Below are positions 31,442 to 40,201 of a stretch of DNA of 49,692 bases, one piece after another; the first letter of the stretch is position 1, and each line of letters opens with the position of its first letter. The position numbers and the translations under genes are program-made. The stretch is from Cytophagaceae bacterium. Its GTDB lineage: Bacteria; Bacteroidota; Bacteroidia; Cytophagales; Spirosomataceae. Below the pieces are notes generated by a model. That model was not told the DNA's origin. It was given only the letters and a program-made list of their open reading frames with translations, and ran no database searches. The stretch spans positions 1-49,692 of the forward strand of contig JAGOAA010000014.1 of the NCBI GenBank assembly GCA_017984215.1, read 5' to 3'.

Positions 31442-34400
31442 ATGAGGCGTTTGCGTTTATTTTTCTGGGTTGGCTTACTGGCTTTTGGGCCAGTATTGGC
31501 GCATGCCCAACAAAATACGCAAGCGACGCTCGTGTCTGAATTATGCTCAAGCATCAGCCAAAGCAAGTATTCTGATGCCCCCCTTGTCGTGAAACAATTG
31601 CAAAGCCTCTTGGCGCAAGACAGCCAGTCGGGATTCTTTGAACAGGCCCAACATATGCGCACGGCGGGATATAAAACACCTCAGTTTTCGTATTTATTTG
31701 CTCGTACTTTTTTGCAGGCAAACCCCAATTTACAGAAGGAATTACTGCGTGTCGCGGATGAACTTGCCAACCGGAAAGTAGGCAAACTCGCGATTGATTT
31801 TTACGAACAAGTGGATAGTTGGCAGTATAACCAACAACTTTTACAAACCGGAAATTACACCATCCGTGTGCAAGGAAACCTTTCGGTTCGTTGGCAGGAT
31901 GCAGATAGCACGGCTGTTCCCGCCGACAACTGGGATACGCCATCATCGGATAGTCCCGCGGAAACGTGGATTCAATATCAAGCGAAAAGCCCTGGTCCGG
32001 TTTTGGTGTGGGAGGATGCGTTTTGTCAATCTTTGATTGGCAAGGATAGTCTTCGTTTGGCCGCGAAACAGCTATTGTTCTCTGTTAAAGACCGTTTGTT
32101 TTTTGGAGAAAAAGCGATTGTGGGACAAGGAAACTTGTCGCTTCCTACCTTTCAAATTAATCCGCGTAAAGGCTATTTGCTAAGCGAGGAAATGACTTGG
32201 CAAGAAGGTAAGCAAGCCATTTTGGGAGCGCTACGGATGCAATTGAAAAAGAAGGCGGGTTCTTCTGCGTTTGACATTGAATTTCGATCCAAGCAAATTG
32301 TTTCTCAAGCTATCCAAGGAAATTACTTTAAAGGATTTGGTCGACTGCTCGTACGAGGGGATCAGCGAGGGCTGATTGGATCAAAGGATAAACCCGCACG
32401 GGTAGAGATTTGGGGGCCTCAAAGAAAGTTGGGGGAAATATGGACGACGCAAGCCTTGATGCAGCCCAACGAATCTATTCAGATTAAGGAAGGGGCTTTC
32501 GTTGGTTATGTAGGCAAAAAGGATTCTTTGTACCATGGCTTTGTTACAGCAAATTGGATTCCATCCGAAGCCGCTTGGCATTTCAAACCTACGCAGGAAG
32601 AAATACGTTTCGAGGATAGCTTTCACCAGGTTTCGATTTCGGCTGATCTAGGTGTTTTACATGCCGAAACTCAAAAGATGGATTTTTATCGCTTGTCGGG
32701 GAAAAGCCAAAATCCCGCTTGGGTGGAGTCATTTGACTTTTTTGATGCGGACCGACTGGACGCGCAGCAAGGGATTTTGACCTACGATCCGATTCGGATT
32801 TTGTATAATCATTTAGCAATCATCAAACGAAGCCAAGCGAATTTGTTTGATATCGCGGCGGCGAATAAAAAGGATCCCCAACTATTAAAGGGAGGATTTC
32901 AGCAATTCAAGCATGCGGGTTATTTGAATTTTGACGAGTCGACGGGGGAGGTTTCCTTTACACGTTTGGGGCGTCATTATGCCCAGGTGAAATATGCACA
33001 AAAGGATTTTGATCGTTTTTATGTGCCTTCGTTTGGGGGAATGTTGGCCAAGGATACGGCGAATATTTCCTTGGATTTAGGCCAACAAAAACTCGTCATT
33101 CGCGGCATTAAGGAAGTGATGGTATCGGATTCATTGAAGGCGAATTTTATTCCTTCGGATAATCAGATTGTGTTTGGCCAAGGGCGCGATTTTGATTTCA
33201 TGGGAGAAATTAAGATTGGGAATTACCGCTTCCGAGGCCAGGGATTTCGCTTTAATTTCACGGATTATTCGATTAATCTGCCCCAAATTGATTCAATTAC
33301 CTTCGTGCGAAAAGGGACAAATCGAGAACTGGGTGGACAGTTTCGTTATGAAGCGGGGCACATTTTATTAGCTCCACCGAATAATAAATCCGGCCGACTG
33401 GGACTGGCCGCCTTTCCTAAATTGATTATTCCGAAAGGCGTTGTTTCCTATTTTGATGAGCCTTGGCGTGCCACGGGCGTATATGGTAAGACGCATTATT
33501 TTCAAGTTCCACGCATTGAGCTAGACAGTTTGACTCAAAAGGAAATCACCTTTGAGGGGAGTTTTTATTCGGATGGTTTGTTTCCCACTTTCAAGTCTTC
33601 TTTGGTCCTAATGTCGGATCAAAGCTTTGGCTTCTCGTTTAATCAAAAACAGGCGCTTGCTATCTATAAATCAAAGGGAAGCTATCTATTAAAATCCCCA
33701 TTATTGATGAACAAGGGAGGGTTAAGCGCTTCGGGGACCTTAAATTATTTGGCATTGCAGGCCACCCAAAAAGAGTCCCATTTTTATCCTGATTCCTTGA
33801 TTGCAACGGGCTTGGAAGCTTCCATGCAAGGCAAAGGATTTCCAAACATGCAAATGGGCGAGCACCGTTTCACATGGATGCAGCAGCAGGATAGCCTTTG
33901 GATGCGCCCATTTAAACAGGCGATTTCCCTTTACAACAAAGAAGTGCAGTTGACCGGCTCGCTGGGTATGCACCAAAAACAAGTTTTCGGTCGGGGAAAT
34001 TTAACGTTACAAGACGGGATCATGGAGTCGTCTAATTTTCGTTTTGATGCATTATCGTGGACTGCTTCAGAAGCGAACCTGAAGATTGGCAAGCAAATGG
34101 CGCTTTTCCCGCCGGCCGTTTTCATGGATCGCGTGGCGCTGGAAGCAAATATGTCGACGCATAAAATTGTTATTCGGCCGATGAAAGGCGACATGGGTTC
34201 GGCGATTACCTTTCCTTATGTGGCCTACCAAAGTAGTCTTTCTGAGGCGACCTGGGATTTGACGAATCAACGGTTTTTGTTGGGCGGCCAACAAGGCTTT
34301 GAGCTAAAAAGTTTGGATAGCACAGGCATTGCGGGTTCTACGATTAAGGCGACAACCGCAGCGTATGACTTAAAAGCACAATATTTGGCGTTGAGTGGCG

Positions 34401-35866
34401 TGAAGGAAGTCGAGGTGGGCTCCGCGCTTTTGTATCCCGAAAAAGGTGTTTTAGGCATCCAAAAAGATGGCGCGTTTAAGCCTTTTGCTGGTGCCAAAGC
34501 GGTGCTGAATGGGAAGCATCTGTTGAAAGAGTTAAAGATAACAGAGGGAAATTCTGCCGGCTGGAAAGGGGAGGCCAACTATCAATTCCCGCGAAGTGAT
34601 GGGGACACCGTTTCTGTAGCACTTCGAAACTTTCATTTTGAGGGCAAGAATTATATTACGGCGGAAGGACTTTTGTCGGAGAAAATTCCCCTTCGTTTCA
34701 GCAAGCATCAGCAATTTAAGGGCGAGGTATTCTTGGATACACGCCTGCCTAATTTGAACTTTAAGGGATTTATTCGGCCGGTGATTGGTTTGCCAAATTT
34801 CCGTGCGGCATGGATTCCGTTTGAGAATAGTAAGGGCGAAGAGCCTCATTTGTTATTGAACAAAGATGTACACGATGAGGCCGGTCGGCCGATTACCGCG
34901 GGGATATTTATCAATGCGCAAAATAGACTGTATCCAACTTTTTTAAGTCCTCAATCGGATGATTTGGATCCTGTGTTATTTCAGGCGGAAGGGGATGTGA
35001 TTGAGGCGAATGACCGCTATGAGGTCAAAGGAAAGCAGACGCAGATGCAATTGTTTATCGATAAACACCGTGTGGAGGCGGAAGGCCCCATTCAATTGTT
35101 TACGGGGAATCAGGCCATTCGGGCTTTTGGTCATTTGACCATGTCGACGGATAGTTTATTGCCGCGACTAGACACCTGGGTGAATTTACAATTTCCGTTT
35201 CCTGCCAAATTGTTGAAAGTGATGGGGGATCGTATCGTCAAATATTTGTTGGACGAAGGCGTCCAAAGTGAGCCGGCGGATGATCCAGAACGTCGAGATG
35301 CGTATTTAAAACGAGCCGTTCAAGTACTAGGCAAGCCGATTCAAGAAGCGATGCTGACAAAAATGGATCAGGTACACATAGCGTTGGACAAGGTGGCCCC
35401 AGAATTTGCGAATTCGATTAACTTTTCGAATGTTGAGTGGGTTTGGTCTCCGAATACCTCTGCTTTCTATTCTACGGGGGGAATTCCATGGGTGAATGTG
35501 GGGCCGGTGGATATCAATGCAACGGTGAAAGGATACATGGAGGTGATCAAAAAACCGAGCAAAGAAGAGTTTTATGGGTATTGGGAATTGTCGGAAGATT
35601 TGTGGTATTATTTCGCCTATTTCAATGGCGAACTAGGCGTTTATTCGTCGGATCCGGCCTTCCTTGCGAGTATTCGAGAAGCGGTTAAATCAGATAAAAA
35701 GGGTAAATTGGCGGTCGTAGAAGCGGCAGGAGATGAGAAAGATGCATTTCTGAAGCGCTTCTTGGCATATTACCGGGGAACTACGCCTACGAAAAAAGGG
35801 AAAAAAGTGGCAGCGCCAGCTAAATCAGCAGCGCCAGCAACGAAATCGAAAAAAGGAGGATTTTAA
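31442..35866 (+). CDS. Very large secreted protein of unknown function
   Basis: 1474 residues from the ATG at 31442, chosen because it begins a signal peptide (MRRLRLFFWVGLLAFGPVLAHA, cleaved before QQ). The 50-codon upstream extension overlaps kdsC on the other strand. There is no membrane segment after the signal. The first 200 residues are mainly helical; the rest alternates short beta strands, with phrases such as KLVIRGIKEVMVSD and YDLKAQYLALSGVKEVEVGS repeating at intervals, as in long beta-rich periplasmic proteins. A Lys/Ala/Pro tail (about the last 30 residues, with KKGKKVAAPAKSAAPATK) ends it. I do not recognise the family. The acyltransferase gene starts one base after its stop codon, which hints at an envelope role. 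Confidence 0.7.
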   Translation: MRRLRLFFWVGLLAFGPVLAHAQQNTQATLVSELCSSISQSKYSDAPLVVKQLQSLLAQDSQSGFFEQAQHMRTAGYKTPQFSYLFARTFLQANPNLQKELLRVADELANRKVGKLAIDFYEQVDSWQYNQQLLQTGNYTIRVQGNLSVRWQDADSTAVPADNWDTPSSDSPAETWIQYQAKSPGPVLVWEDAFCQSLIGKDSLRLAAKQLLFSVKDRLFFGEKAIVGQGNLSLPTFQINPRKGYLLSEEMTWQEGKQAILGALRMQLKKKAGSSAFDIEFRSKQIVSQAIQGNYFKGFGRLLVRGDQRGLIGSKDKPARVEIWGPQRKLGEIWTTQALMQPNESIQIKEGAFVGYVGKKDSLYHGFVTANWIPSEAAWHFKPTQEEIRFEDSFHQVSISADLGVLHAETQKMDFYRLSGKSQNPAWVESFDFFDADRLDAQQGILTYDPIRILYNHLAIIKRSQANLFDIAAANKKDPQLLKGGFQQFKHAGYLNFDESTGEVSFTRLGRHYAQVKYAQKDFDRFYVPSFGGMLAKDTANISLDLGQQKLVIRGIKEVMVSDSLKANFIPSDNQIVFGQGRDFDFMGEIKIGNYRFRGQGFRFNFTDYSINLPQIDSITFVRKGTNRELGGQFRYEAGHILLAPPNNKSGRLGLAAFPKLIIPKGVVSYFDEPWRATGVYGKTHYFQVPRIELDSLTQKEITFEGSFYSDGLFPTFKSSLVLMSDQSFGFSFNQKQALAIYKSKGSYLLKSPLLMNKGGLSASGTLNYLALQATQKESHFYPDSLIATGLEASMQGKGFPNMQMGEHRFTWMQQQDSLWMRPFKQAISLYNKEVQLTGSLGMHQKQVFGRGNLTLQDGIMESSNFRFDALSWTASEANLKIGKQMALFPPAVFMDRVALEANMSTHKIVIRPMKGDMGSAITFPYVAYQSSLSEATWDLTNQRFLLGGQQGFELKSLDSTGIAGSTIKATTAAYDLKAQYLALSGVKEVEVGSALLYPEKGVLGIQKDGAFKPFAGAKAVLNGKHLLKELKITEGNSAGWKGEANYQFPRSDGDTVSVALRNFHFEGKNYITAEGLLSEKIPLRFSKHQQFKGEVFLDTRLPNLNFKGFIRPVIGLPNFRAAWIPFENSKGEEPHLLLNKDVHDEAGRPITAGIFINAQNRLYPTFLSPQSDDLDPVLFQAEGDVIEANDRYEVKGKQTQMQLFIDKHRVEAEGPIQLFTGNQAIRAFGHLTMSTDSLLPRLDTWVNLQFPFPAKLLKVMGDRIVKYLLDEGVQSEPADDPERRDAYLKRAVQVLGKPIQEAMLTKMDQVHIALDKVAPEFANSINFSNVEWVWSPNTSAFYSTGGIPWVNVGPVDINATVKGYMEVIKKPSKEEFYGYWELSEDLWYYFAYFNGELGVYSSDPAFLASIREAVKSDKKGKLAVVEAAGDEKDAFLKRFLAYYRGTTPTKKGKKVAAPAKSAAPATKSKKGGF

Positions 35867-35867
35867 T

Positions 35868-36647
35868 ATGAGTCAGTCAAAGTTGGCCAAAGTATTTCAT
35901 TTCATGGATACGCTCGGATTGGGTGAGCGGGACCCCTTTGGCAATCCGATTTTATTCAAGCGGATTGTGATGATGGTTTTGGGATTTATATCGTATAATC
36001 GGCTGACAGTCTACAATAAAACGAAGATTACGGGGACGGAACATTTGGAAAATTTGCCGAATGAAGGTGTCTTATTTTTGCCGAATCACCAGACCTATTT
36101 CATGGATGTGGTTTGTTTATATCACATCTTTTTCTCGGTCAAATGGGGCTTTCGCAATACGCTGAATTACCCTTTTTATTTATTGGCACCGCGCTCCAAC
36201 CTCTTTTATGTTGCTGCGTCTGAAACCATGAAAAATGATGGTTTATTGCCACGACTTTTTGCGCAAGCGGGTGCAATTTTGGTGAATCGTTCTTGGCGAG
36301 CAGAAGGTGTAGATGTGAAACGCGAGGTAGATTTGGGTGCTGTGGAGAAGATTGGCAAAGGTTTGAAATTTGGCTGGGTGGTTAGTTTTCCACAAGGAAC
36401 CACCCGTGCTTTTGCCCCTTTGCGAAAAGGAACGGCACATTTGATTAAAGGAGAAAATCCGATTGTGGTGCCGGTCCGAATTAATGGATTCCGACGGGCA
36501 TTTGATAAAAAGGGCTTATTGTGGCGGAAGCGAAATACGACCTTAACGGTCGAGTTTCGGGAGCCGATTCGCTTTGCGGCGGATGCGACAACCGAAGAGA
36601 TTTTGACTCGTTTGCAGCACGAAATCGGCCTGGATTATGCTGAATAA
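35868..36647 (+). CDS. PlsC-like 1-acylglycerol-3-phosphate acyltransferase
   Basis: 259 residues with a hydrophobic segment at about 30-45 and another near 84-105. The catalytic block reads LPNHQTYFMD (H74, D80), and the second block FPQGTTR stands for the usual FPEGTR. Both depart from the textbook motifs: H and D are separated by five residues instead of four, and Glu is Gln with an extra Thr. The pattern is consistent in both places, so the protein probably forms a distinct subfamily, not a dead copy. It should acylate lysophosphatidate or a similar glycerolipid in the inner membrane. It follows the 1474-residue gene by one base and overlaps recO by 11. Confidence 0.82.
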   Translation: MSQSKLAKVFHFMDTLGLGERDPFGNPILFKRIVMMVLGFISYNRLTVYNKTKITGTEHLENLPNEGVLFLPNHQTYFMDVVCLYHIFFSVKWGFRNTLNYPFYLLAPRSNLFYVAASETMKNDGLLPRLFAQAGAILVNRSWRAEGVDVKREVDLGAVEKIGKGLKFGWVVSFPQGTTRAFAPLRKGTAHLIKGENPIVVPVRINGFRRAFDKKGLLWRKRNTTLTVEFREPIRFAADATTEEILTRLQHEIGLDYAE

Positions 36648-37323
36648 AACGAAAGGTATTGTCATTCAATACATGAAATACAGGGAGTCGTCCTTGTTGG
36701 TGACCATTTACACCGCAGAATTTGGCATCAGCTCTTATGTGGAAAATGGGGTTCGTTCTGCGAAGGCGAAACATAAAATAGCGCTGTTCCAACCGCTCAC
36801 GTTGTTGGATTTAGAAGTGTATCACAAGCCCGGAAAAGGCTTGCATCGGATATCGGAGGCCAAATGTTATTATCCGTATCGGAAGATTCCGTTTGATATT
36901 GCTTCGTCGAGCATCGCTCTATTTTTAACGGAAGTATTGAGTAAGGTGTTGCGTGAAGAGGAGGCGAATCCGGTGTTGTTTTCGTTTTTAGAGGAATCGT
37001 TTCAGATTTTGGATCAGGGTCAGGGGCATTTGGAGAATTTTCATTTGCAGTTTTTGTGGCGTTTGAGTGAGTTTTTGGGATTTCATGCGGGTCAGGTGGG
37101 TGAGTTTTTGGAACAGTTGCGTGAGGCCGGCGTTCCAGGCATGGGCGATTTAGATGCCATAACGGTTCAGACCCTGTTTAATGCAGATTATGGAGATGGC
37201 GTTGGAGTTAATCGGGTGCAGCGCGCGGCGATTTTACGGGCTTTGATTTATTATTATGGTTTGCATATGGAGTCGTTTGGGGAGTTGAGGTCTTTGCAGG
37301 TTTTACAAGAAGTATTGTCATGA
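36637..37323 (+). CDS. recO: DNA repair protein RecO
   Basis: 228 residues, the usual length. The N-terminal OB-fold is recognisable from KTKGIVIQYMKYRESSLLVTIYT and SYVENGVRSAK (residues 3-50), followed by the helical domain (FLTEVLSKVLREEE near 107). RecO loads RecA onto SSB-coated DNA with RecR and, in many bacteria, RecF. The Bacteroidota form lacks a zinc-binding Cys cluster, as seen here. It overlaps the acyltransferase by 11 bases and the M61 peptidase by 4 (ATGA), so three or four genes are translated as one coupled operon. Confidence 0.9.
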   Translation: MLNKTKGIVIQYMKYRESSLLVTIYTAEFGISSYVENGVRSAKAKHKIALFQPLTLLDLEVYHKPGKGLHRISEAKCYYPYRKIPFDIASSSIALFLTEVLSKVLREEEANPVLFSFLEESFQILDQGQGHLENFHLQFLWRLSEFLGFHAGQVGEFLEQLREAGVPGMGDLDAITVQTLFNADYGDGVGVNRVQRAAILRALIYYYGLHMESFGELRSLQVLQEVLS

Positions 37324-38786
37324 GGACATTAACCTATCGAATTACGCCAGCGTTTCATGCGCTGGATATTGAGTTAACATTTATGCCTTCGCGGCTGGGG
37401 CCTTTGCGCATGCATTTGCCTATTTGGCGACCCGGGCGATATCAGGTGCAGTATTTTGCGAAAAACATCGCGACGGTTACGAGTACACATGGACCGGTAG
37501 TGAAGTTCGATTTGTCTACGTGGACGATTGAGGTGACGGATTTACGGCCGATTACGCTGAAATATCGATATCATGCGGAACAGCCGGATGCGGGAGGATC
37601 TTGGGTGGACGAATCGATGGTTTACATCAATTTTGTGAATTGTTTATTGTTTCCACATCGGGGGGAGAACCGCGCGTGTGAGGTGGAGGTTGTGTTGCCG
37701 CCGGCGGGTTTTTCGCCGGAGGAAAGGGTGGTTTTAGCCGGAGCATCTTCGGCGAAAATCACGCCGGCAGGGGGGTACGAAACTTCCTGTTCCTTAAGGA
37801 CTTACGGAAATAAATTTCGGGCGAAAACGTATCGCGAGCTGGTCGATTCTCCCTTTTTGGCTGCGCCTCAACTCCATACACATACTTGGAAAGCCAAAGG
37901 GGTGAAATTCTATTTACAGGGTGTCGGCCCGAAGACACATTTCTCAGATCGATTGCTGAAGGCCTACCAAAAATTTGTTGGATATCAGCTTGATTACATG
38001 GGTGAATTCCCTGTTCGTGACTATCGTTTTATGTTGTGGATTTGTCCGAAGCCCTTTTATCACGGTGTAGAACATACGAAATCCACGATGATGGTGTTGG
38101 GTCCAGAGGATCGTGATTCATATGAAGATTTGATCGGGTTGGGTTCGCATGAATTGTACCATGTGTGGAATGTGGCGACCATTCGGCCGAAAGCCTTGTT
38201 GCCTTATGATTATACGAAGGCGGTTGTTTTTGATACGGGCTGGATAATTGAGGGTATTACGACTTATTTGGGGGATTGGTTTTTGTGGGCATCGGGCGTT
38301 GTGAATGCGGAGGAGTATGTGAATTTGTTGGCCGGCAATTTGAAATTACATTTTGAGCGGGATGGTGCTTCTAAGCAGACTTTGATTGAAAGTTCAATCG
38401 ATTTGTGGCTGGACGGCTATGGCGCTGCTTTGCCCGGAAAGCGCGTGTCAATTTATTTTAAGGGGGCTTTGGCGGCCTTGGGCTTGGATCTGTTGATTCG
38501 TCGGAAATTTCAGCATGCCAAATCGCTTCGCGACGTCATGTTGTTGATGCAAAATCGCTATGGTCGTTTGAAACAGGGCTATTCCCGACAGGATTTTTAT
38601 TCGTTGGTCGAGGAAGTATATGAAGGTTCGCTGGCCGATTTCTGGACTATTTGGGTGGAATCAGCTGAGCCTTTACAATCAGCCATTGCGGATTTATTGG
38701 AAGGGGTGGGATTAAGGTTTGAGTCTGAAGGAAGTTTAACAATTGTAGATTTTAGTCGGCTTGAAGGTTTTGGAAGGTCACAATAA
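37320..38786 (+). CDS. M61-family metallopeptidase (glycyl aminopeptidase-like), no PDZ domain
   Basis: 488 residues. The zinc motif HELYH (H277, E278, H281) is followed by VWNVATIRP, close to the family's HEYFHxWNVKRIRP, and the third ligand Glu is in WIIEGITTYLGD near 310. The N-terminal half is the M61 beta-rich domain (about 1-170). Most M61 proteins carry a C-terminal PDZ domain and a signal peptide. Neither is evident, so this is a shorter, probably cytoplasmic form. The start ATG overlaps the recO stop (ATGA). Substrate preference is expected to be small N-terminal residues such as Gly, inferred from the family. Confidence 0.85.
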   Translation: MRTLTYRITPAFHALDIELTFMPSRLGPLRMHLPIWRPGRYQVQYFAKNIATVTSTHGPVVKFDLSTWTIEVTDLRPITLKYRYHAEQPDAGGSWVDESMVYINFVNCLLFPHRGENRACEVEVVLPPAGFSPEERVVLAGASSAKITPAGGYETSCSLRTYGNKFRAKTYRELVDSPFLAAPQLHTHTWKAKGVKFYLQGVGPKTHFSDRLLKAYQKFVGYQLDYMGEFPVRDYRFMLWICPKPFYHGVEHTKSTMMVLGPEDRDSYEDLIGLGSHELYHVWNVATIRPKALLPYDYTKAVVFDTGWIIEGITTYLGDWFLWASGVVNAEEYVNLLAGNLKLHFERDGASKQTLIESSIDLWLDGYGAALPGKRVSIYFKGALAALGLDLLIRRKFQHAKSLRDVMLLMQNRYGRLKQGYSRQDFYSLVEEVYEGSLADFWTIWVESAEPLQSAIADLLEGVGLRFESEGSLTIVDFSRLEGFGRSQ

Positions 38787-38802
38787 GAAATTTTATTTCG
38801 AT

Positions 38803-38832
38803 TTATGACACTTTTTGTTGTTTTGGTCATAA
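38803..38832. promoter_or_regulatory. Inverted repeat, possible operator of the HTH gene
   Basis: TTATGAC (38803-38809) and GTCATAA (38826-38832) are perfect reverse complements spaced by 16 bases. They lie 34 bases before the HTH start, where an autoregulatory dimer site would be expected. No experiment supports this. Confidence 0.4.
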
Positions 38833-38865
38833 CGTGAGAGTATATACGATTCATTATCTTGCCTT

Positions 38866-39198
38866 ATGAAAAAATATGCAACAAGACTCCGGAAGATTCG
38901 AATTTCTCACGAGTATAGCCAGGAGTATGTGGCATTGAAATTGGGTATGTCAAATTCGGCGTACTCCAAATTAGAGCAAGGCAGAACGGAAATGACCTTA
39001 ACGCGTTTGGTACAGATGTCTGAAATTTTGCAATTCAATTTATCTCAATTTTTTGATGAGGAGCCCGAAATGGAAGTTGCGGAGTCGGTCTATGCGGGCT
39101 ATGGTTTTGTGACACGCGGGGAATTTGTCCAGCATGTTGATAAATTACATTTATTGGAGCGACAATTAAGTAAGATCCTTTCCCAACTGCCGCAATAA
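38866..39198 (+). CDS. XRE-family helix-turn-helix transcriptional regulator
   Basis: 110 residues. The HTH domain occupies about residues 5-60: LRKIRISHEYSQEYVALKLGMS, then NSAYSKLEQGRTEMT, and the third helix LTRLVQMSEIL. The remaining part (DEEPEMEVAESVYAGYG onward) is acidic and then helical (HVDKLHLLERQLSKILSQL), which suggests a short coiled-coil dimer segment. There is no ligand-binding domain. The adjacent inverted repeat may be its operator. It sits alone between the recO-M61 operon and hemB, 30 bases before the hemB ATG, so it may affect hemB as well as itself. Confidence 0.85.
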   Translation: MKKYATRLRKIRISHEYSQEYVALKLGMSNSAYSKLEQGRTEMTLTRLVQMSEILQFNLSQFFDEEPEMEVAESVYAGYGFVTRGEFVQHVDKLHLLERQLSKILSQLPQ

Positions 39199-39202
39199 TT
39201 CC

Positions 39203-39210
39203 TACCTTTG
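39203..39210 (+). promoter_or_regulatory. -7 box of hemB
   Basis: TACCTTTG fits TAnnTTTG, 18 bases before the hemB ATG. The -33 position shows TTTC in place of TTTG. Confidence 0.45.
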
Positions 39211-39228
39211 TGCCTTAAATCATTCGAT

Positions 39229-40200
39229 ATGTTACAAAGGCCGCGTAGAAATCGTCAGAGTGCAGTCATTCGTGATATGGTGGAGGAGACTCGCCTGTCG
39301 GTGAAAGACATGTTATTTCCCTTGTTTGTTCAGTCGGGAACGGGTAAGCAAACGGCAATTGCATCCATGCCGGGAATTAATCGCTATTCTGTAGATTTGT
39401 TGTTGAAGGAAATAGATGCATGTGCCAATTTAGGCATTCGTTCGTTTGCATTATTTCCTCAGGTGGAGGAGTCTTTCAAGGACTCTATTGCATCTGAAAG
39501 TCACCGAAAAGGCTCTTTGTATTTAGATGCTATTCATGCGGTTTCGAGCCGTTTTCCAGAGATTTCTTTGTTGACCGACGTTGCCATGGACCCTTACAGT
39601 TCGGATGGTCACGACGGGATTGTGAAAGATGGTCAAATTTTAAATGACGAAACTTTACCGGTTTTAGCTAAGATGGCGATTGCACAAGCGCAAGCTGGCT
39701 CTCGTTTGATTGGTCCGTCGGACATGATGGATGGTCGCGTAGGGTATTTGCGTGAGGCATTGGATGGCGCGGGATTCTCAAATGTGGGCATCATGGCGTA
39801 CACGGCTAAATATGCATCTGCATTTTATGGTCCGTTCCGCGATGCGCTGGAGTCGGCACCTAAATTTGGCGATAAGAAAACATATCAAATGAATCCGGCG
39901 AATCGTCGGGAGGCCTTGATTGAATTGGAATTAGATGAGGCGGAAGGAGCTGATTTCTTGATGGTCAAACCCGCTTTGGCCTATTTGGATATCATAGCTT
40001 TGTTGCGTGAAAATAGTCATTTACCTATCGCAGCTTACAACGTGTCTGGCGAATATGCCATGATTAAGGCGGCTGCTCAAAATGGCTGGTTGGACGGCGA
40101 GAAGGCGATGTTGGAAAGTTTATTATCGATTAAACGGGCGGGTGCGCAGGTGATACTGACGTATTTTGCCAAAGAATTTGCTCAATTAAATCAAGCGTAA
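39229..40200 (+). CDS. hemB: Porphobilinogen synthase (delta-aminolevulinate dehydratase)
   Basis: 323 residues from the ATG at 39229. Seven upstream in-frame codons begin at a weaker start inside the promoter. The two Schiff-base lysines are K194 (AYTAKYASAFYGPFRDA) and K247 (FLMVKPALAY). The zinc-site cysteines of the plant/mammal-type comparison are replaced: the segment is DVAMDPYSSDGHDG (117-130), with A119, D121 and D129 in the three Cys positions. This is the magnesium/aspartate-rich type. The enzyme condenses two ALA molecules into porphobilinogen for haem synthesis. The purM gene follows by one base. Confidence 0.96.
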   Translation: MLQRPRRNRQSAVIRDMVEETRLSVKDMLFPLFVQSGTGKQTAIASMPGINRYSVDLLLKEIDACANLGIRSFALFPQVEESFKDSIASESHRKGSLYLDAIHAVSSRFPEISLLTDVAMDPYSSDGHDGIVKDGQILNDETLPVLAKMAIAQAQAGSRLIGPSDMMDGRVGYLREALDGAGFSNVGIMAYTAKYASAFYGPFRDALESAPKFGDKKTYQMNPANRREALIELELDEAEGADFLMVKPALAYLDIIALLRENSHLPIAAYNVSGEYAMIKAAAQNGWLDGEKAMLESLLSIKRAGAQVILTYFAKEFAQLNQA

Positions 40201-40201
40201 T

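Noticed and set aside
31357-31662. Long N-terminal extension of kdsC
   Set aside because: KdsC needs only about 170 residues. The extension is Cys/Trp-rich shadow sequence opposite the secreted 1474-residue protein.
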